Below the pieces are notes generated by a model. That model was not told the origin of the DNA. It did not search any database and worked only from the letters and a program-made list of their open reading frames with translations. A program made the position numbers and the translations under genes. 64,000 nt of DNA from Saccharomonospora glauca K62 (GTDB lineage: Bacteria; Actinomycetota; Actinomycetes; Mycobacteriales; Pseudonocardiaceae): NCBI RefSeq assembly GCF_000243395.2, contig NZ_CM001484.1:3830662-3894661 (forward strand). The letters are read 5' to 3'. Positions 17,201-25,923 of the stretch are shown here, piece by piece (the stretch's first letter is position 1; each line of letters starts with the position of its first letter).

Positions 17201-18037
17201 TCACCGCTTGACGGCCACTCCCCCGAGCATGAGGTGCTCCTCGGGCCACGGCTCCCTCGTCCGAGGTCCGGCGGGCCACCAGTCGTCGAGCCGCACGAGG
17301 CCGGGGGACAGCAACTCCAGCCCGGCGAACATATCCTCGATCTGTTCCCGCTTGCGCCAGTACCCCGAGCCGAGGCCCGCTTCCCGCACCTTGTTCTCCA
17401 GCTCCCGCGCCTTCCGCGACAGCTCCGGGTCCTCGTCAGCGGGGTCCCAGAAGTGCGTGATCGCCAGGTAGGAGCCCGTCGGCAAGGCATCGACGTAGGT
17501 GCGCATGATGCCCACCGGGTCCTGCTCGTCGGACACGTGGTGCAGCGTGCCGATCTGCATGAGCACGAACGGCCGGTCGAGTTCGAGGTGTCGCGTGATC
17601 TCGGGGTGCGAGAGCACGTCCTTCGGTTTGGTGAGGTCGGCCTCGACGAACCGCGTGTACTCGTTCTCCTCCAGCAGCGCCCTGCCGTGCGCGTTGCAGA
17701 TCGGGTCGATGTCGACGTAGACGACCTTGGCCTCGGGGTTGCTGAACTGCGCGACCTCGTGGGTGTTCTGCACCGTGGGCAGGCCGCTGCCGAGGTCGAG
17801 GAACTGGTCCATGCCCGCCAGCTCGGTGAGGTAGCGCACGACCCGCACGAGGAACCTGCGGTTCATCCAGCTCACGTCGCCTTGGTGGGGCGCCACCTGC
17901 TTGACCTGCTCGAAGACCTGCCGGTCGACCTCGTAGTTGTCCTTGCCCCCGAGGCTGGCGTCGTAGACACGGGCGACCGTCGGTTTGGTGGGGTCCAGCT
18001 TCGCCGAGGGCGGAATCTGCGGTGTTACGTCCTGCAC
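17201..18037 (-). CDS. SAM-dependent methyltransferase, DUF574 family
   Basis: The GTG at 18035-18037 is preceded by GGAAGGAG and gives 278 residues beginning VQDVTPQIPPSAKLDPTKPT. The family signatures are ARVYDASLGGKDNYEVDR, the SAM-binding FLDLGSGLPT, and VYVDIDPICNAHGRALL. The fold is Rossmann-type throughout. DUF574 (S-adenosyl methyltransferase) proteins are very numerous in Streptomyces and Pseudonocardiaceae, often near regulatory genes; substrates are unknown. It stands alone here, convergent with the DUF4396 gene. A perfect 12-bp palindrome lies 32 bp upstream of its start. Confidence 0.9.
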   Translation of the reverse strand: MQDVTPQIPPSAKLDPTKPTVARVYDASLGGKDNYEVDRQVFEQVKQVAPHQGDVSWMNRRFLVRVVRYLTELAGMDQFLDLGSGLPTVQNTHEVAQFSNPEAKVVYVDIDPICNAHGRALLEENEYTRFVEADLTKPKDVLSHPEITRHLELDRPFVLMQIGTLHHVSDEQDPVGIMRTYVDALPTGSYLAITHFWDPADEDPELSRKARELENKVREAGLGSGYWRKREQIEDMFAGLELLSPGLVRLDDWWPAGPRTREPWPEEHLMLGGVAVKR

Positions 18038-18362
18038 TGCGTCGGGCTCCTTCCAGTGGCGGTGTCGATGTTGATCAACACTGTGCCACCGTGCGTGATG
18101 GATCACGCCGAGTGTGTCACCTCACGAGGCGTCGCGGAACCCTTATTGATCACAGGGACAAACCGCCCCAAAATCGACACCTCGTGCTCAGTCAAGTACG
18201 ACGCGCCGAAAGTTGCGGGAAAATTAACCGAATCGTTGTGGTGCACATCAAGTTTAGTAGAGGGCGATCTTGTCGTCCTCGCATAGTCGCCAGTGCCCCG
18301 ATTCGAGTGCGTCGGCCCCCCACCGATGTGCTTTCCCCCGACACCATTGGAGTTCGCACATA
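18038..18362. other. Divergent intergenic region between methyltransferase and peptidase genes
   Basis: This 325-bp region separates two divergent genes and must hold both promoters. It includes the palindrome at 18069-18080 and a less G/C-rich stretch at about 18210-18260. I looked for a c-di-AMP riboswitch, expected for some actinobacterial cell-wall hydrolases, and saw no convincing one. No small gene is supported. Confidence 0.5.
18069..18080. promoter_or_regulatory. Perfect 12-bp palindrome TGTTGATCAACA
   Basis: TGTTGATCAACA is a perfect dyad 32-43 bp upstream of the methyltransferase start. The position fits an operator overlapping its promoter or leader. No regulator can be assigned. 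Confidence 0.4.
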
Positions 18363-19412
18363 ATGCGTGCGCGTCATGTCCGGCGAGCCGCACCGATCGC
18401 GCTGCTCGCCTCACTGACCCTGATTTCCACCCCCGGCGTCAGCTTCGCCGACCCCGCCCCCGCCCCCCAGCAGAACGTCCAGGTCCGGCAGGCCGCCGCG
18501 CAGGACGAGAAGCCTCTCGACGAGCAGATCGCGGAGGCGGAGAAGGCGCTGGAGAACGCCAAGAAGCAGGCCGAGGACACGAAGCGGAAGCTCGACAACA
18601 CGACAGCCGAGCACAACAAGGCGAAGCAGGCCACCGCCGACGCTCGCGACAAGCTCGCCAAGGCCCGCGACATCGCCGCGGACGCCGAGGCCCGGCTGCA
18701 CCGGGCTGAGGAACGCGTCGACGCGCACTCCGGGTTCAGCTTCGCCGGTGTCGTCGACTCGGTGCTGTCCCTCCTCGGCTCCGACATCACCAACTCGATG
18801 AGCCGGGAAGTCGACGACAAGCGCGACGCCGTCTCCGACGCCGAGAAGACCCTCGGCAAGGCCGAACGCGAGGAGACCAAGGCCGAGCGCGCCAAGGTGA
18901 ACGCCGAGAAGGCTCACGAACAGGCCACGGCCAAACAGGACGAGAAACAGTCCGAATTGGACAAGCTGAACGAGCGGAAGCAGGCCGAGGAGGCTCCCGC
19001 CGACGGTGGCGCCGCCCCGGCCGCCGCGCCGGACATCGTGAAGCCCGCGGAGGGGACCTTCACCTCCGGCTACGGCGCCCGCTGGGGCACCACGCACTAC
19101 GGCGTGGACATCGCCAACAGCATCGGCACCCCGATCTACTCCGCCATGTCGGGCACCGTGATCTCCTCCGGTCCCGCGAGCGGTTTCGGACTGTGGGTCC
19201 GCGTGCAGCACGACAACGGCCTGATCACCGTCTACGGCCACATCAACGAGTCGTTGGTGTCCGTGGGCCAGCGCGTCGAGGCGGGCCAGCAGATCGCCAC
19301 GATCGGTAACCGTGGTCAGTCCACCGGCCCGCACCTGCACTTCGAGATTCACGAAAACGGCGTGAAGATCGACCCGCTGCCCTGGCTGGAGGCCCACGGC
19401 ATCACGCTGTGA
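18363..19412 (+). CDS. Secreted coiled-coil M23 peptidase
   Basis: I start at the ATG giving MRARHVRRAAPIALLASLTL and an SFADP signal cleavage site (349 residues). Residues about 45-220 form a long Lys/Glu/Ala-rich coiled coil, interrupted by a short GFSFAGVVDSVLSLLGSDI segment. The C-terminal 120 residues are an M23 (LytM) domain with the metal and active-site motifs HYGVD and GPHLHFE. Zinc-dependent cleavage of peptidoglycan cross-bridges is expected; both metal-ligand motifs are present, so it is likely active. The coiled-coil/LytM layout resembles EnvC- and RipA-associated hydrolases of cell division. A strong terminator follows. Confidence 0.9.
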   Translation: MRARHVRRAAPIALLASLTLISTPGVSFADPAPAPQQNVQVRQAAAQDEKPLDEQIAEAEKALENAKKQAEDTKRKLDNTTAEHNKAKQATADARDKLAKARDIAADAEARLHRAEERVDAHSGFSFAGVVDSVLSLLGSDITNSMSREVDDKRDAVSDAEKTLGKAEREETKAERAKVNAEKAHEQATAKQDEKQSELDKLNERKQAEEAPADGGAAPAAAPDIVKPAEGTFTSGYGARWGTTHYGVDIANSIGTPIYSAMSGTVISSGPASGFGLWVRVQHDNGLITVYGHINESLVSVGQRVEAGQQIATIGNRGQSTGPHLHFEIHENGVKIDPLPWLEAHGITL

Positions 19413-19431
19413 CCCCCCGCCCGAGGCTCGA

Positions 19432-19472
19432 AGGCCGTCGCCACCGTGACCCGGTGGTGACGGCCTTCTTTC
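19432..19472. terminator. Bidirectional intrinsic terminator
   Basis: AAGGCCGTCGCCACC pairs with GGTGGTGACGGCCTT (one G-U) across a 7-nt loop, followed by a T-rich stretch CTTTCACTCTTCTT. It ends the M23 gene and overlaps the 3' end of the convergent SDR gene. Confidence 0.8.
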
Positions 19473-20259
19473 ACTCTTCTTCCACGCGCGGTGCGCGAGC
19501 GGCCGACGTGCCCTCACGCACCAGTTCCCCGGTGAGGTTGCCGTTGGCCCCCGACCCGAGGAACACGATGAGCCGCGCGACGTCGTCCGCTGTGGACAGT
19601 CGGCGAGACGGGATCGCGGCGGCGAAGTCTTCCACCAGAGGCGAATCCGCGCTCGGGGCTCGCTCGGTGAGCGTGAAACCGGGCGCGACGACGTTGACGA
19701 GCACACCGTCCGCGCCCGCGTTCCAGGCCAGCGCCCGTGCCATGCCGTGCAGGCCCGACTTCGCGGTGCCGTAGGGACCGGGTCCCGGCAAGCCCTCCTC
19801 CGCCACCCCCGAGGACACCAGCACGATGCGTCCCCAACGTCGTGCCCGCATGGACGGCAGCACGTGTCGCACCACCTCCACCGTGCCGAGCAGGTTGGCG
19901 TCGACCATCGCCTGCCATTCCTCCGGCGACACGTCCTCGAACCTCAGCGAAGAGTCCGGTGGCGTGGCACCCCAGCGCACGGCGTTGGCCACCAACACGT
20001 CCACTCCACCCCAGCGCTCCACGACTGTCGACACCGCCGCGCCGATCCCCGAGCGGTCTTCGAGATCCAGCCGGACGGTCAGGGCCTCGCCACCCGACCG
20101 CTCGACGTGCGCGGCCACCTCCTCGGCCTTCTCCCGATTCGTTCGGTAGGTGAGGGCAACCCTCGCCCCCTCCGCCCCGTACAGGCGAGCCGTGGCCGCG
20201 CCGATTCCCGTCGACGCCCCGGTCACCAACACCGTGCGCCCTCGCAAGCCCATGTCCAT
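19471..20259 (-). CDS. SDR-family oxidoreductase
   Basis: I use the ATG at 20257-20259 (MDMGLRGRTVLVTGASTGIG), behind GGGGAGA; the reading frame extends nine codons further. The 262-residue protein is a classical short-chain dehydrogenase: cofactor motif TGASTGIG, NAVRWG where NAG is usual, Ser in VLVSSG and the YGTAK Tyr/Lys active site. It resembles FabG-like 3-oxoacyl reductases with NADP preference (YRTNREK). It is divergent from a MarR-family gene, whose product may control it. The substrate is unknown. Confidence 0.85.
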   Translation of the reverse strand: MDMGLRGRTVLVTGASTGIGAATARLYGAEGARVALTYRTNREKAEEVAAHVERSGGEALTVRLDLEDRSGIGAAVSTVVERWGGVDVLVANAVRWGATPPDSSLRFEDVSPEEWQAMVDANLLGTVEVVRHVLPSMRARRWGRIVLVSSGVAEEGLPGPGPYGTAKSGLHGMARALAWNAGADGVLVNVVAPGFTLTERAPSADSPLVEDFAAAIPSRRLSTADDVARLIVFLGSGANGNLTGELVREGTSAARAPRVEEE

Positions 20260-20353
20260 CGCACATCTCCCCATATCGTTCGACAACGAGATGAGTTTAT
20301 TTACAGATGATTTTGAATCAAGACTATTTTTCCCGGGCTGTTACCGTATCGAC

Positions 20354-20875
20354 GTGAGCCGACTGCACAACGACCTGCACTGGGCACTCGCCCGGCTCAA
20401 ACTGGCCCTCGGCACGGCGGAAGCCGAGGTGGTCGCTCGGCACGGCATGGATCTGTGGGGCTACATCGTGTTGATGGCCGTCGCCGACGCCCCCGCCCGG
20501 ACTCAGCTCGCGCTCGCCCACACCGTGTCGGTGGACAAGAGCAAGCTCGTCGCGATCCTGGACGAACTGGAGGCCGCGGGCTACGTCGTCCGCAAACCCG
20601 ATCCGGCCGACCGCAGGGCCCGCATCATCGAGGCCACGCCCGAGGGCATGAGAGCGCTGGAAACCGCGGCCGCCGAGGTCGCCGCCGTTGAGGACGAACT
20701 GCTGGCCGGCCTCGGGGAGACGGAGCGGGAGACGTTCCGCGCCGCCGTTCGCACGCTCGTCGGCGACCCCATGAGCCGGCTTGCCGGGGACGCCCCCGGC
20801 CCCGGCGCCTGTGCCGCGCAGCGTGGCTGCCCGGCCGCTCACAGTCCGAACACGAGCCGCGCCACGACGAAGTAG
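20354..20875 (+). CDS. MarR-family transcriptional regulator
   Basis: The GTG at 20354 gives VSRLHNDLHWALARLKLALG and 173 residues; the frame is open further upstream, but that part lies in the promoter region. The winged helix is TQLALAHTVSVDKSKLVAILDELEAAGYVVRKPDPADRR, with the DPADRRA wing typical of MarR. The C-terminal tail after GDPMSRL is Pro/Ala/Gly-rich and overlaps the 3' end of mgtE by 37 nt on the other strand. It probably represses itself and the divergent SDR gene; the AT-rich 94-bp gap between them would hold the operator. Confidence 0.85.
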   Translation: MSRLHNDLHWALARLKLALGTAEAEVVARHGMDLWGYIVLMAVADAPARTQLALAHTVSVDKSKLVAILDELEAAGYVVRKPDPADRRARIIEATPEGMRALETAAAEVAAVEDELLAGLGETERETFRAAVRTLVGDPMSRLAGDAPGPGACAAQRGCPAAHSPNTSRATTK

Positions 20876-22188
20876 ATGACGAGCCCCGTGGCGTCGACGA
20901 GCGTGGTCACCAGCGGCGCGGAGATCACGGCGGGGTCGATGCCCACCCGCTTGGCCAGCAGCGGCATCGTCGAGCCGATGGTGGCCGCCCACCCGCACAC
21001 CGCCACGAGCGACGTGGCCACGCTCGCGGCCACCGTGATGTCCACGAGCAGGGTCCCGATGACGAGCGCCACCACGGCGAGCATGGAGCCGAGCAGGAAA
21101 CCGACCCGACACTCCCGCCACGCGACCCGCAGCACGTCGCGCGTGCGCACCTCCCCCACGGCCAGGGCCCGGACCGCCGCCGTCGCCGCCTGCGCCCCCG
21201 CGTTGCCGCCCGTGCCCACTAGCAGCGGGATGAACAGCGCCAACGCGGTGACGCTCGCCAACGTGTCCTCGAAGAACTGCAGCACGTTCACCGTCAACGT
21301 GGCGGCGATGATCAGCAGCAGCAACCACACCGCCCGCGATCGGGCCAGCTCCACCACGCTCGCCGACATGTAGTGACCCGCCCACGGCGCCGACCCCGAC
21401 TGACGAGCGATGTCCTCGGTGTCGGCGGCCTCGATGACCTCGAACGCGTCGTCGATCGTGAGCAGGCCCAGGACCCGGTTCTCGCTGTCGGTGACCGGCA
21501 GGTCGAGCACGTTGGTGTCCTGCATCAGCCTCGCGGCCTCCTCGACGTCGGCCGTGGCGCGCACGTGCGGCGTGTCGGCGTCGGCGATCTCGGAGACCGG
21601 CTTGTCGGGAGGGCTCAGCACGAGGTCGCGCAACGACACCGTGCCCAGGAAGCAACGGCGGTCGTCGATCACCGGCAGCGTGTACACCGTCTCGGCGTCC
21701 CCGCCCTTCCGCCGCACCACCGCCAGGGCTTCGGCCGCGCTCATGTGGTAGCGCACGGCCACCGTCTGGGGAGTCATGTAGCGGCCGACGGAGTGCTCCG
21801 GGTAGCCCAGCAGCGCGGCGGTGTACTCGCGTTCGCGCGGGCTCAGCCCCGCGAGCACGTGTCGGGCGAACTTCGCGGGCGCCTCCCCGAGCAGTCTCGC
21901 CCGGTCGTCGGGCGCCATCCGCTCGACGACGTCGCGAAACGCGGGCTCCCGCAGCCCGGCCAGCACCTTCTGCTGGTCGGTGGGATCGAGTTCCTCGAAG
22001 ACGGTGAGCGCGCGGTCCTTGTCGAGCAGCCGAAACAGGAGAACGGCGTGAACGGCGTCGGCGCGTGCGATCTCGTCGGCGATCTCGTACGGCTGGTGCT
22101 CGACGAGCCAGCCCTGAAGGCCGGGGAGATCGTTGTCCTCCAGCAGGTCCCGCAGTGTCTGAGTCGGCTGTGCTGCCATGGCGGCCAC
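20839..22188 (-). CDS. mgtE: Magnesium transporter MgtE
   Basis: I start at the GTG at 22186-22188 (VAAMAAQPTQTLRDLLEDND), with GGAGGGAG at good spacing; this gives 449 residues, the usual MgtE length. The longer open frame upstream merely reads through 21-bp repeats. Order: MgtE_N superhelical domain (about 5-130), two CBS domains (about 140-260, ending FEVIEAADTEDIARQ), then five transmembrane helices with the pore motif PLLVGTGGNAGAQAAT. The N and CBS domains sense Mg2+ and gate the channel (family knowledge). It is divergent from recQ with the repeat cluster between them. Confidence 0.93.
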   Translation of the reverse strand: MAAMAAQPTQTLRDLLEDNDLPGLQGWLVEHQPYEIADEIARADAVHAVLLFRLLDKDRALTVFEELDPTDQQKVLAGLREPAFRDVVERMAPDDRARLLGEAPAKFARHVLAGLSPREREYTAALLGYPEHSVGRYMTPQTVAVRYHMSAAEALAVVRRKGGDAETVYTLPVIDDRRCFLGTVSLRDLVLSPPDKPVSEIADADTPHVRATADVEEAARLMQDTNVLDLPVTDSENRVLGLLTIDDAFEVIEAADTEDIARQSGSAPWAGHYMSASVVELARSRAVWLLLLIIAATLTVNVLQFFEDTLASVTALALFIPLLVGTGGNAGAQAATAAVRALAVGEVRTRDVLRVAWRECRVGFLLGSMLAVVALVIGTLLVDITVAASVATSLVAVCGWAATIGSTMPLLAKRVGIDPAVISAPLVTTLVDATGLVIYFVVARLVFGL

Positions 22189-22257
22189 GTACTCCCTCCA
22201 GTCGGTGCCCAGCGGGATACCCCGGGGACAAACGTGACTACCTCCCTCCCCACCGGC

Positions 22258-22453
22258 GTGTCCGCAGGCTGTGCACCCGTGTCCGCAGGCTGTGCACCCG
22301 TGTCCGCAGGCTGTGCACCCGTGTCCGCAGGCTGTGGACGTGAGGTCGCGCCGCAGGCTGCGGACACGAGTACGAAACCTGCGGACACGCGTGCATGAGG
22401 TGCGGACACGAGTACGAAACCTGCGGACACGCGTGCATGAGGTGCGGACACGG
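22258..22453. repeat. Cluster of 21-bp repeat units (four forward, four and a half reverse)
   Basis: Units begin GTGTCCGCAG and end GTGCACCC, repeating exactly every 21 bp at 22258, 22279, 22300 and 22321. After a 19-bp spacer the same unit appears in reverse orientation at 22360, 22381, 22402 and 22423, plus a partial unit at 22444. In the reverse half two unit variants alternate, giving a 42-bp repeat. The same unit occurs at 39172-39244 and 50074-50136. The cluster lies in the divergent region between mgtE and recQ. Confidence 0.9.
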
Positions 22454-22502
22454 CGGGGCGCCACGCCTTGGCCGGCGGCGGCCGCGGCCTAGGATCGCGG
22501 AG

Positions 22503-24326
22503 GTGGGGAATTCGCAGACACTCGACGTCCTCAAGCGCGTCTTCGGCTACGACTCGTTCCGCGACAACCAGCAGCAGATCATCGACCACGTCACCGACGG
22601 CGGGGACGCCCTCGTGCTGATGCCCACCGGTGGCGGCAAGTCGCTCTGTTACCAGATCCCCGCGCTGGTGCGCGACGGCGTCGGAGTGGTGATCTCCCCA
22701 CTGATCGCCCTCATGCAGGACCAGGTGGCCGGGCTGCGCACCGCGGGCGTGCGCGCGGGGTACCTCAACTCGACGCAGGACCCGGACGAGCGCCGGATGG
22801 TGGAGGCGGAGTTCCTCGCGGGCGAGCTCGACCTGCTGTATCTCGCGCCCGAACGGCTGCGGTCCGAGTCCACGTTACGGCTCATCGAACGCGGCCCGGT
22901 GTCGGTGTTCGCGATCGACGAGGCGCACTGCGTCTCGCAGTGGGGCCATGACTTCCGTCCCGACTACCTGGAGCTGTCGACGCTGCACGAGCGCCGACCC
23001 GACGTGCCGCGCGTGGCCCTGACGGCTACGGCCACTCCCGCCACCCGCGACGAGATCGTCACCCGGCTGAAGCTGGAGAACGCGCGGGTGTTCGTCTCCA
23101 GCTTCGATCGGCCCAACATCCAGTACCGGATCGTGCCGAAGAAGGACCCTCGCAAGCAGTTGCTGCGTTTCATCCGCACCGAGCACGTCGGTGACGCGGG
23201 CATCGTCTACTGCCTCTCGCGCCGCTCGGTGGAGGAGACCGCCGAGTTCCTCACCCGGAACGGTGTCGAGGCGCTGCCGTACCACGCGGGGCTCGACGCG
23301 GGGACCCGCGCCCACCACCAGGCACGGTTCCTGCGCGAGGACGGGCTCGTGGTGGTGGCCACCATCGCGTTCGGCATGGGTATCGACAAGCCCGACGTCC
23401 GCTTCGTGGCACACCTCGACCTGCCCAAGTCGGTGGAGGGCTACTACCAGGAGACGGGGCGGGCGGGGCGCGACGGACTACCCGCGACGGCATGGCTCGC
23501 CTACGGTCTCGCGGACGTCGTGGCGCAACGGCGGTTGATCGACACCTCGGAGGGCGACGCGGCACACCGGCGACGCCTGTCCACCCACCTCGACGCCATG
23601 CTCGCCCTCTGCGAGACGGTCGACTGCCGCAGGGCCCGCCTACTGGCCTACTTCGGGCAGGACGGCGCCGTGAGTCGTTGCGGCAACTGCGACACCTGCC
23701 TTTCGCCCCCGGAGTCCTGGGACGGCACCGTGGCCGCGCAGAAACTGCTCTCCACCGTGGTGCGCCTGCGCCGGGAACGCGGGCAGAAGTTCGGGGCGGG
23801 CCAGATCATCGACATCCTGCGTGGCAAGCGCACCCCCAAGGTCTCCCAGTACCGGCACGACGCGCTGTCGGTCTTCGGGGTGGGGACCGACCTCGGCGAG
23901 GGCGAGTGGCGCGCGGTGATACGGCAGTTGCTCGCCCAGGGCCTGCTCGCCGTCGAGGGCGACTACGGCACGCTCGTCACCACGCCCGCCTCCGACGAGG
24001 TGCTGTATCGGGGCCGGACGGTGCGCATGCGTAAGGACCCGGCCGGGATCACGGTGCGCTCCTCCCGCACGACGACGTCGAAGGGCGCCGAGACGCAGGA
24101 GCTGGACGCCGAGGCGTCGGCCGTGTTCGAGCGGCTGCGGGCCTGGCGTGCCAGCACCGCCAAGGAACAAGGGGTCCCGGCGTACCTGATCTTCCACGAC
24201 GCCACGCTGCGGCAGATCGCGACGCTACGACCGTCGAATCGCGACGAACTGAGCACGGTCAGCGGTGTGGGCGAGACCAAGCTGAACCGCTACGGCGACG
24301 AGGTGTTGGGCGTACTGGCGTCGTAA
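22503..24326 (+). CDS. recQ: ATP-dependent DNA helicase RecQ
   Basis: The GTG at 22503 ([20 protein letters not shown]) gives 607 residues; the open frame further upstream reads only repeats. Helicase motifs are in order: FRDNQQQII (motif 0), [11 protein letters not shown] (Walker A), [17 protein letters not shown] (Walker B with RecQ loop), [20 protein letters not shown] and [10 protein letters not shown]. Then comes the zinc-binding RQC part (C...[11 protein letters not shown]...CGNCDTC) and a C-terminal HRDC domain (about 520-600). It unwinds DNA 3' to 5' in recombination and repair. Confidence 0.95.
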   Translation: MGNSQTLDVLKRVFGYDSFRDNQQQIIDHVTDGGDALVLMPTGGGKSLCYQIPALVRDGVGVVISPLIALMQDQVAGLRTAGVRAGYLNSTQDPDERRMVEAEFLAGELDLLYLAPERLRSESTLRLIERGPVSVFAIDEAHCVSQWGHDFRPDYLELSTLHERRPDVPRVALTATATPATRDEIVTRLKLENARVFVSSFDRPNIQYRIVPKKDPRKQLLRFIRTEHVGDAGIVYCLSRRSVEETAEFLTRNGVEALPYHAGLDAGTRAHHQARFLREDGLVVVATIAFGMGIDKPDVRFVAHLDLPKSVEGYYQETGRAGRDGLPATAWLAYGLADVVAQRRLIDTSEGDAAHRRRLSTHLDAMLALCETVDCRRARLLAYFGQDGAVSRCGNCDTCLSPPESWDGTVAAQKLLSTVVRLRRERGQKFGAGQIIDILRGKRTPKVSQYRHDALSVFGVGTDLGEGEWRAVIRQLLAQGLLAVEGDYGTLVTTPASDEVLYRGRTVRMRKDPAGITVRSSRTTTSKGAETQELDAEASAVFERLRAWRASTAKEQGVPAYLIFHDATLRQIATLRPSNRDELSTVSGVGETKLNRYGDEVLGVLAS

Positions 24327-24779
24327 GCGCCCCTTCCAAGGACGGGAAGCAGACCCTCGCATCCGAACAGTACACATAGGACCATAACGACGTCCGAGAC
24401 GTCCACCACGGGCGACAATGAGCGGAACACGAGCGGCTTTTCACGATACTCGCGGCAAACTTTCATACTATCGGGCCATTTGCACACCCTCCACCCAATA
24501 CGCTTCGCTCTTCACCAGACACCGAAACGGGTAACACCCCCTGCGCAATCGAGTGTCCAACTACGAAACGCAACCTGCATTTATTGCATATCCGCTGGTC
24601 GGAGCACTCCTGGGTGCTTATCAAAGGAATCAAGTGATTCACATCACCACAGAACGGGTGATCCCCTTCGGCTTCATTTTGCCGTGTGCCCCCGTTGTCG
24701 TGCTTGTAGATTCGTGGTCGGTTGCGGTGAATTCCCAACCGCAGCAGAACGTCACTCGAGTCGATAGGAATGGGTTAAG
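24327..24779. other. Long intergenic region, G/C-poor
   Basis: This 453-bp stretch between recQ and the small secreted protein becomes markedly less G/C-rich after about 24440. It must carry the promoter of the downstream gene and the end of recQ transcription. I see no supported gene; the short open frames on both strands lack coding character. No clear palindrome was found. Confidence 0.5.
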
Positions 24780-25037
24780 GTGTTCAAGAAGACTGCTATT
24801 GTCGCCTCCGCTGCGGCCGGACTGCTGATGATCGGCTCGCCCGCTTTCGCGACCACGCCGGCGGACGTGGAGGCCAACGACAACACGAACCAGATTGGCC
24901 TTATCAACGTTGATGACGTGCTGAGCAACAACGACATCAACCTCTGCGACACGCTGGACCTCAACCTGATCGCTCTGCTGGGCGCCAACGTCACGGGCGA
25001 CACGGTCTGCACCAACGCGGAGGCGAACAACGACTGA
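24780..25037 (+). CDS. Small secreted protein, rodlin/chaplin-like in style
   Basis: The GTG at 24780 gives 85 residues: a clear Sec signal (MFKKTAIVASAAAGLLMIG, cleavage near AFA-TT) and a mature part of about 60 residues rich in Asn, Asp, Leu and Ile (NTNQIGLINVDDVLSNNDIN, LCDTLDLNLIALLGANV). It has exactly two Cys (LCDT, VCTN), which could form one disulphide. The composition and LLN/NV repeats resemble small surface proteins such as rodlins and chaplins of filamentous actinomycetes, but I cannot assign a family. It has its own long G/C-poor promoter region and a perfect terminator, so it is a single, probably highly expressed, cistron. Confidence 0.75.
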   Translation: MFKKTAIVASAAAGLLMIGSPAFATTPADVEANDNTNQIGLINVDDVLSNNDINLCDTLDLNLIALLGANVTGDTVCTNAEANND

Positions 25038-25054
25038 GCGTCGTTACTCCAGCC

Positions 25055-25085
25055 ACGGGTGGGAGGCCACAGGTCTCCCACCCGT
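25055..25085. terminator. Perfect stem-loop terminator
   Basis: ACGGGTGGGAG pairs perfectly with CTCCCACCCGT across a 9-nt loop, followed by TTT. It lies 17 bp after the small secreted protein gene and can also serve the convergent phosphatase gene. Confidence 0.8.
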
Positions 25086-25098
25086 TTCCATGTTCGGG

Positions 25099-25857
25099 TC
25101 AGTCCCTCCACCGCGCGATCGCGCGCAACAGCGGCTCGGCCAGCTCGGGACGGCAAATCAGCAGGTCGGGAAGGTACGGCGACACGCCGTTGTAGCTCAA
25201 CTCGGAGCCGTCCACACGCGAGGCGTGCAAGCCCACCGACCGGGCGACACCGACGGGCGCCGCCGAATCCCATTCGTATTGACCCCCCGCGTGCACGTAG
25301 GCGTCGGCCTCCCCACGCGCCACCGCCAGAGCCTTGGCTCCCGCGGACCCCATCGGAACCAGTTCCGCGTCGACCTCTTCGGCAACTTTTTTCGCGAATT
25401 CGGGTGGTCGTGTGTTGCTGACCAGAATTCGTTTCTTTTTTCCGGGTAATTGTGAGGAACTTTTCCTCGGCTCGTCGGTGCTCATCACCAAACCCGAGTC
25501 CGGTTGAGCGACGGCGGCGGCCGTGATCCCGATTCCGGCTTGCCACAACGCGACGTGCACGGTCCAGTCCGGTCGCCCCAGCCCGTACTCCCGTGTCCCG
25601 TCGAGCGGATCGACGATCCACACCCGAGACGCGCGCAGCCGTTTCGGGTCGTCGGCCGACTCCTCGGACAACACGGCGTCGCCCGGCCTGTGCTCGGCGA
25701 GTGTCCGCACGATCAGGGCGTTCGACTCCGCGTCACCCCGACGTCCCAGTGCGCGGGGGTCCCGGACGGGTTCCCGGCTCGTCTCGTCCCTGATCCGGAG
25801 CAGCAGTTCCCCGGCTTCGGCGGCGAGCCGCGCGGCAAGTCGTGCGTCGGTCATCAC
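25099..25857 (-). CDS. Inositol-phosphatase-family 3'(2'),5'-bisphosphate nucleotidase (CysQ-like)
   Basis: The 252-residue protein carries the family metal sites: SEESADD (Glu of motif 1), WIVDPLDGTREYG (D-x-x-DGT) and, near the C-terminus, YEWDSAAPVGVARSVG (W-D-xAA). DGTREY rather than DGTxNF favours the CysQ subgroup, which removes 3'-phosphate from PAP/PAPS in sulfur assimilation. GTG and ATG starts are adjacent (25857 or 25854). No sulfur genes are nearby. The SDR gene diverges from it. Confidence 0.88.
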   Translation of the reverse strand: MMTDARLAARLAAEAGELLLRIRDETSREPVRDPRALGRRGDAESNALIVRTLAEHRPGDAVLSEESADDPKRLRASRVWIVDPLDGTREYGLGRPDWTVHVALWQAGIGITAAAVAQPDSGLVMSTDEPRKSSSQLPGKKKRILVSNTRPPEFAKKVAEEVDAELVPMGSAGAKALAVARGEADAYVHAGGQYEWDSAAPVGVARSVGLHASRVDGSELSYNGVSPYLPDLLICRPELAEPLLRAIARWRD

Positions 25858-25923
25858 GTCGAGCAGCGTAAAGGCCCCGAGAACGTGGGTATCCGTAGGT
25901 AGCGACCGCGGAAGGGGAGGAAG

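Noticed and set aside
18107-18362. c-di-AMP riboswitch before the M23 peptidase
   Set aside because: The conserved riboswitch core was not found; only unrelated short dyads are present.
22258-22453. CRISPR array
   Set aside because: Units are contiguous at 21 bp without unique spacers, and two orientations are present; no cas genes are near.
22189-22464. Cys/His-repeat N-terminus of MgtE
   Set aside because: The open frame merely translates the 21-bp repeats; MgtE begins normally at 22188.
24463-24767. Small ORFs on both strands of the recQ/small-protein gap
   Set aside because: They lack coding bias and ribosome sites and overlap each other.
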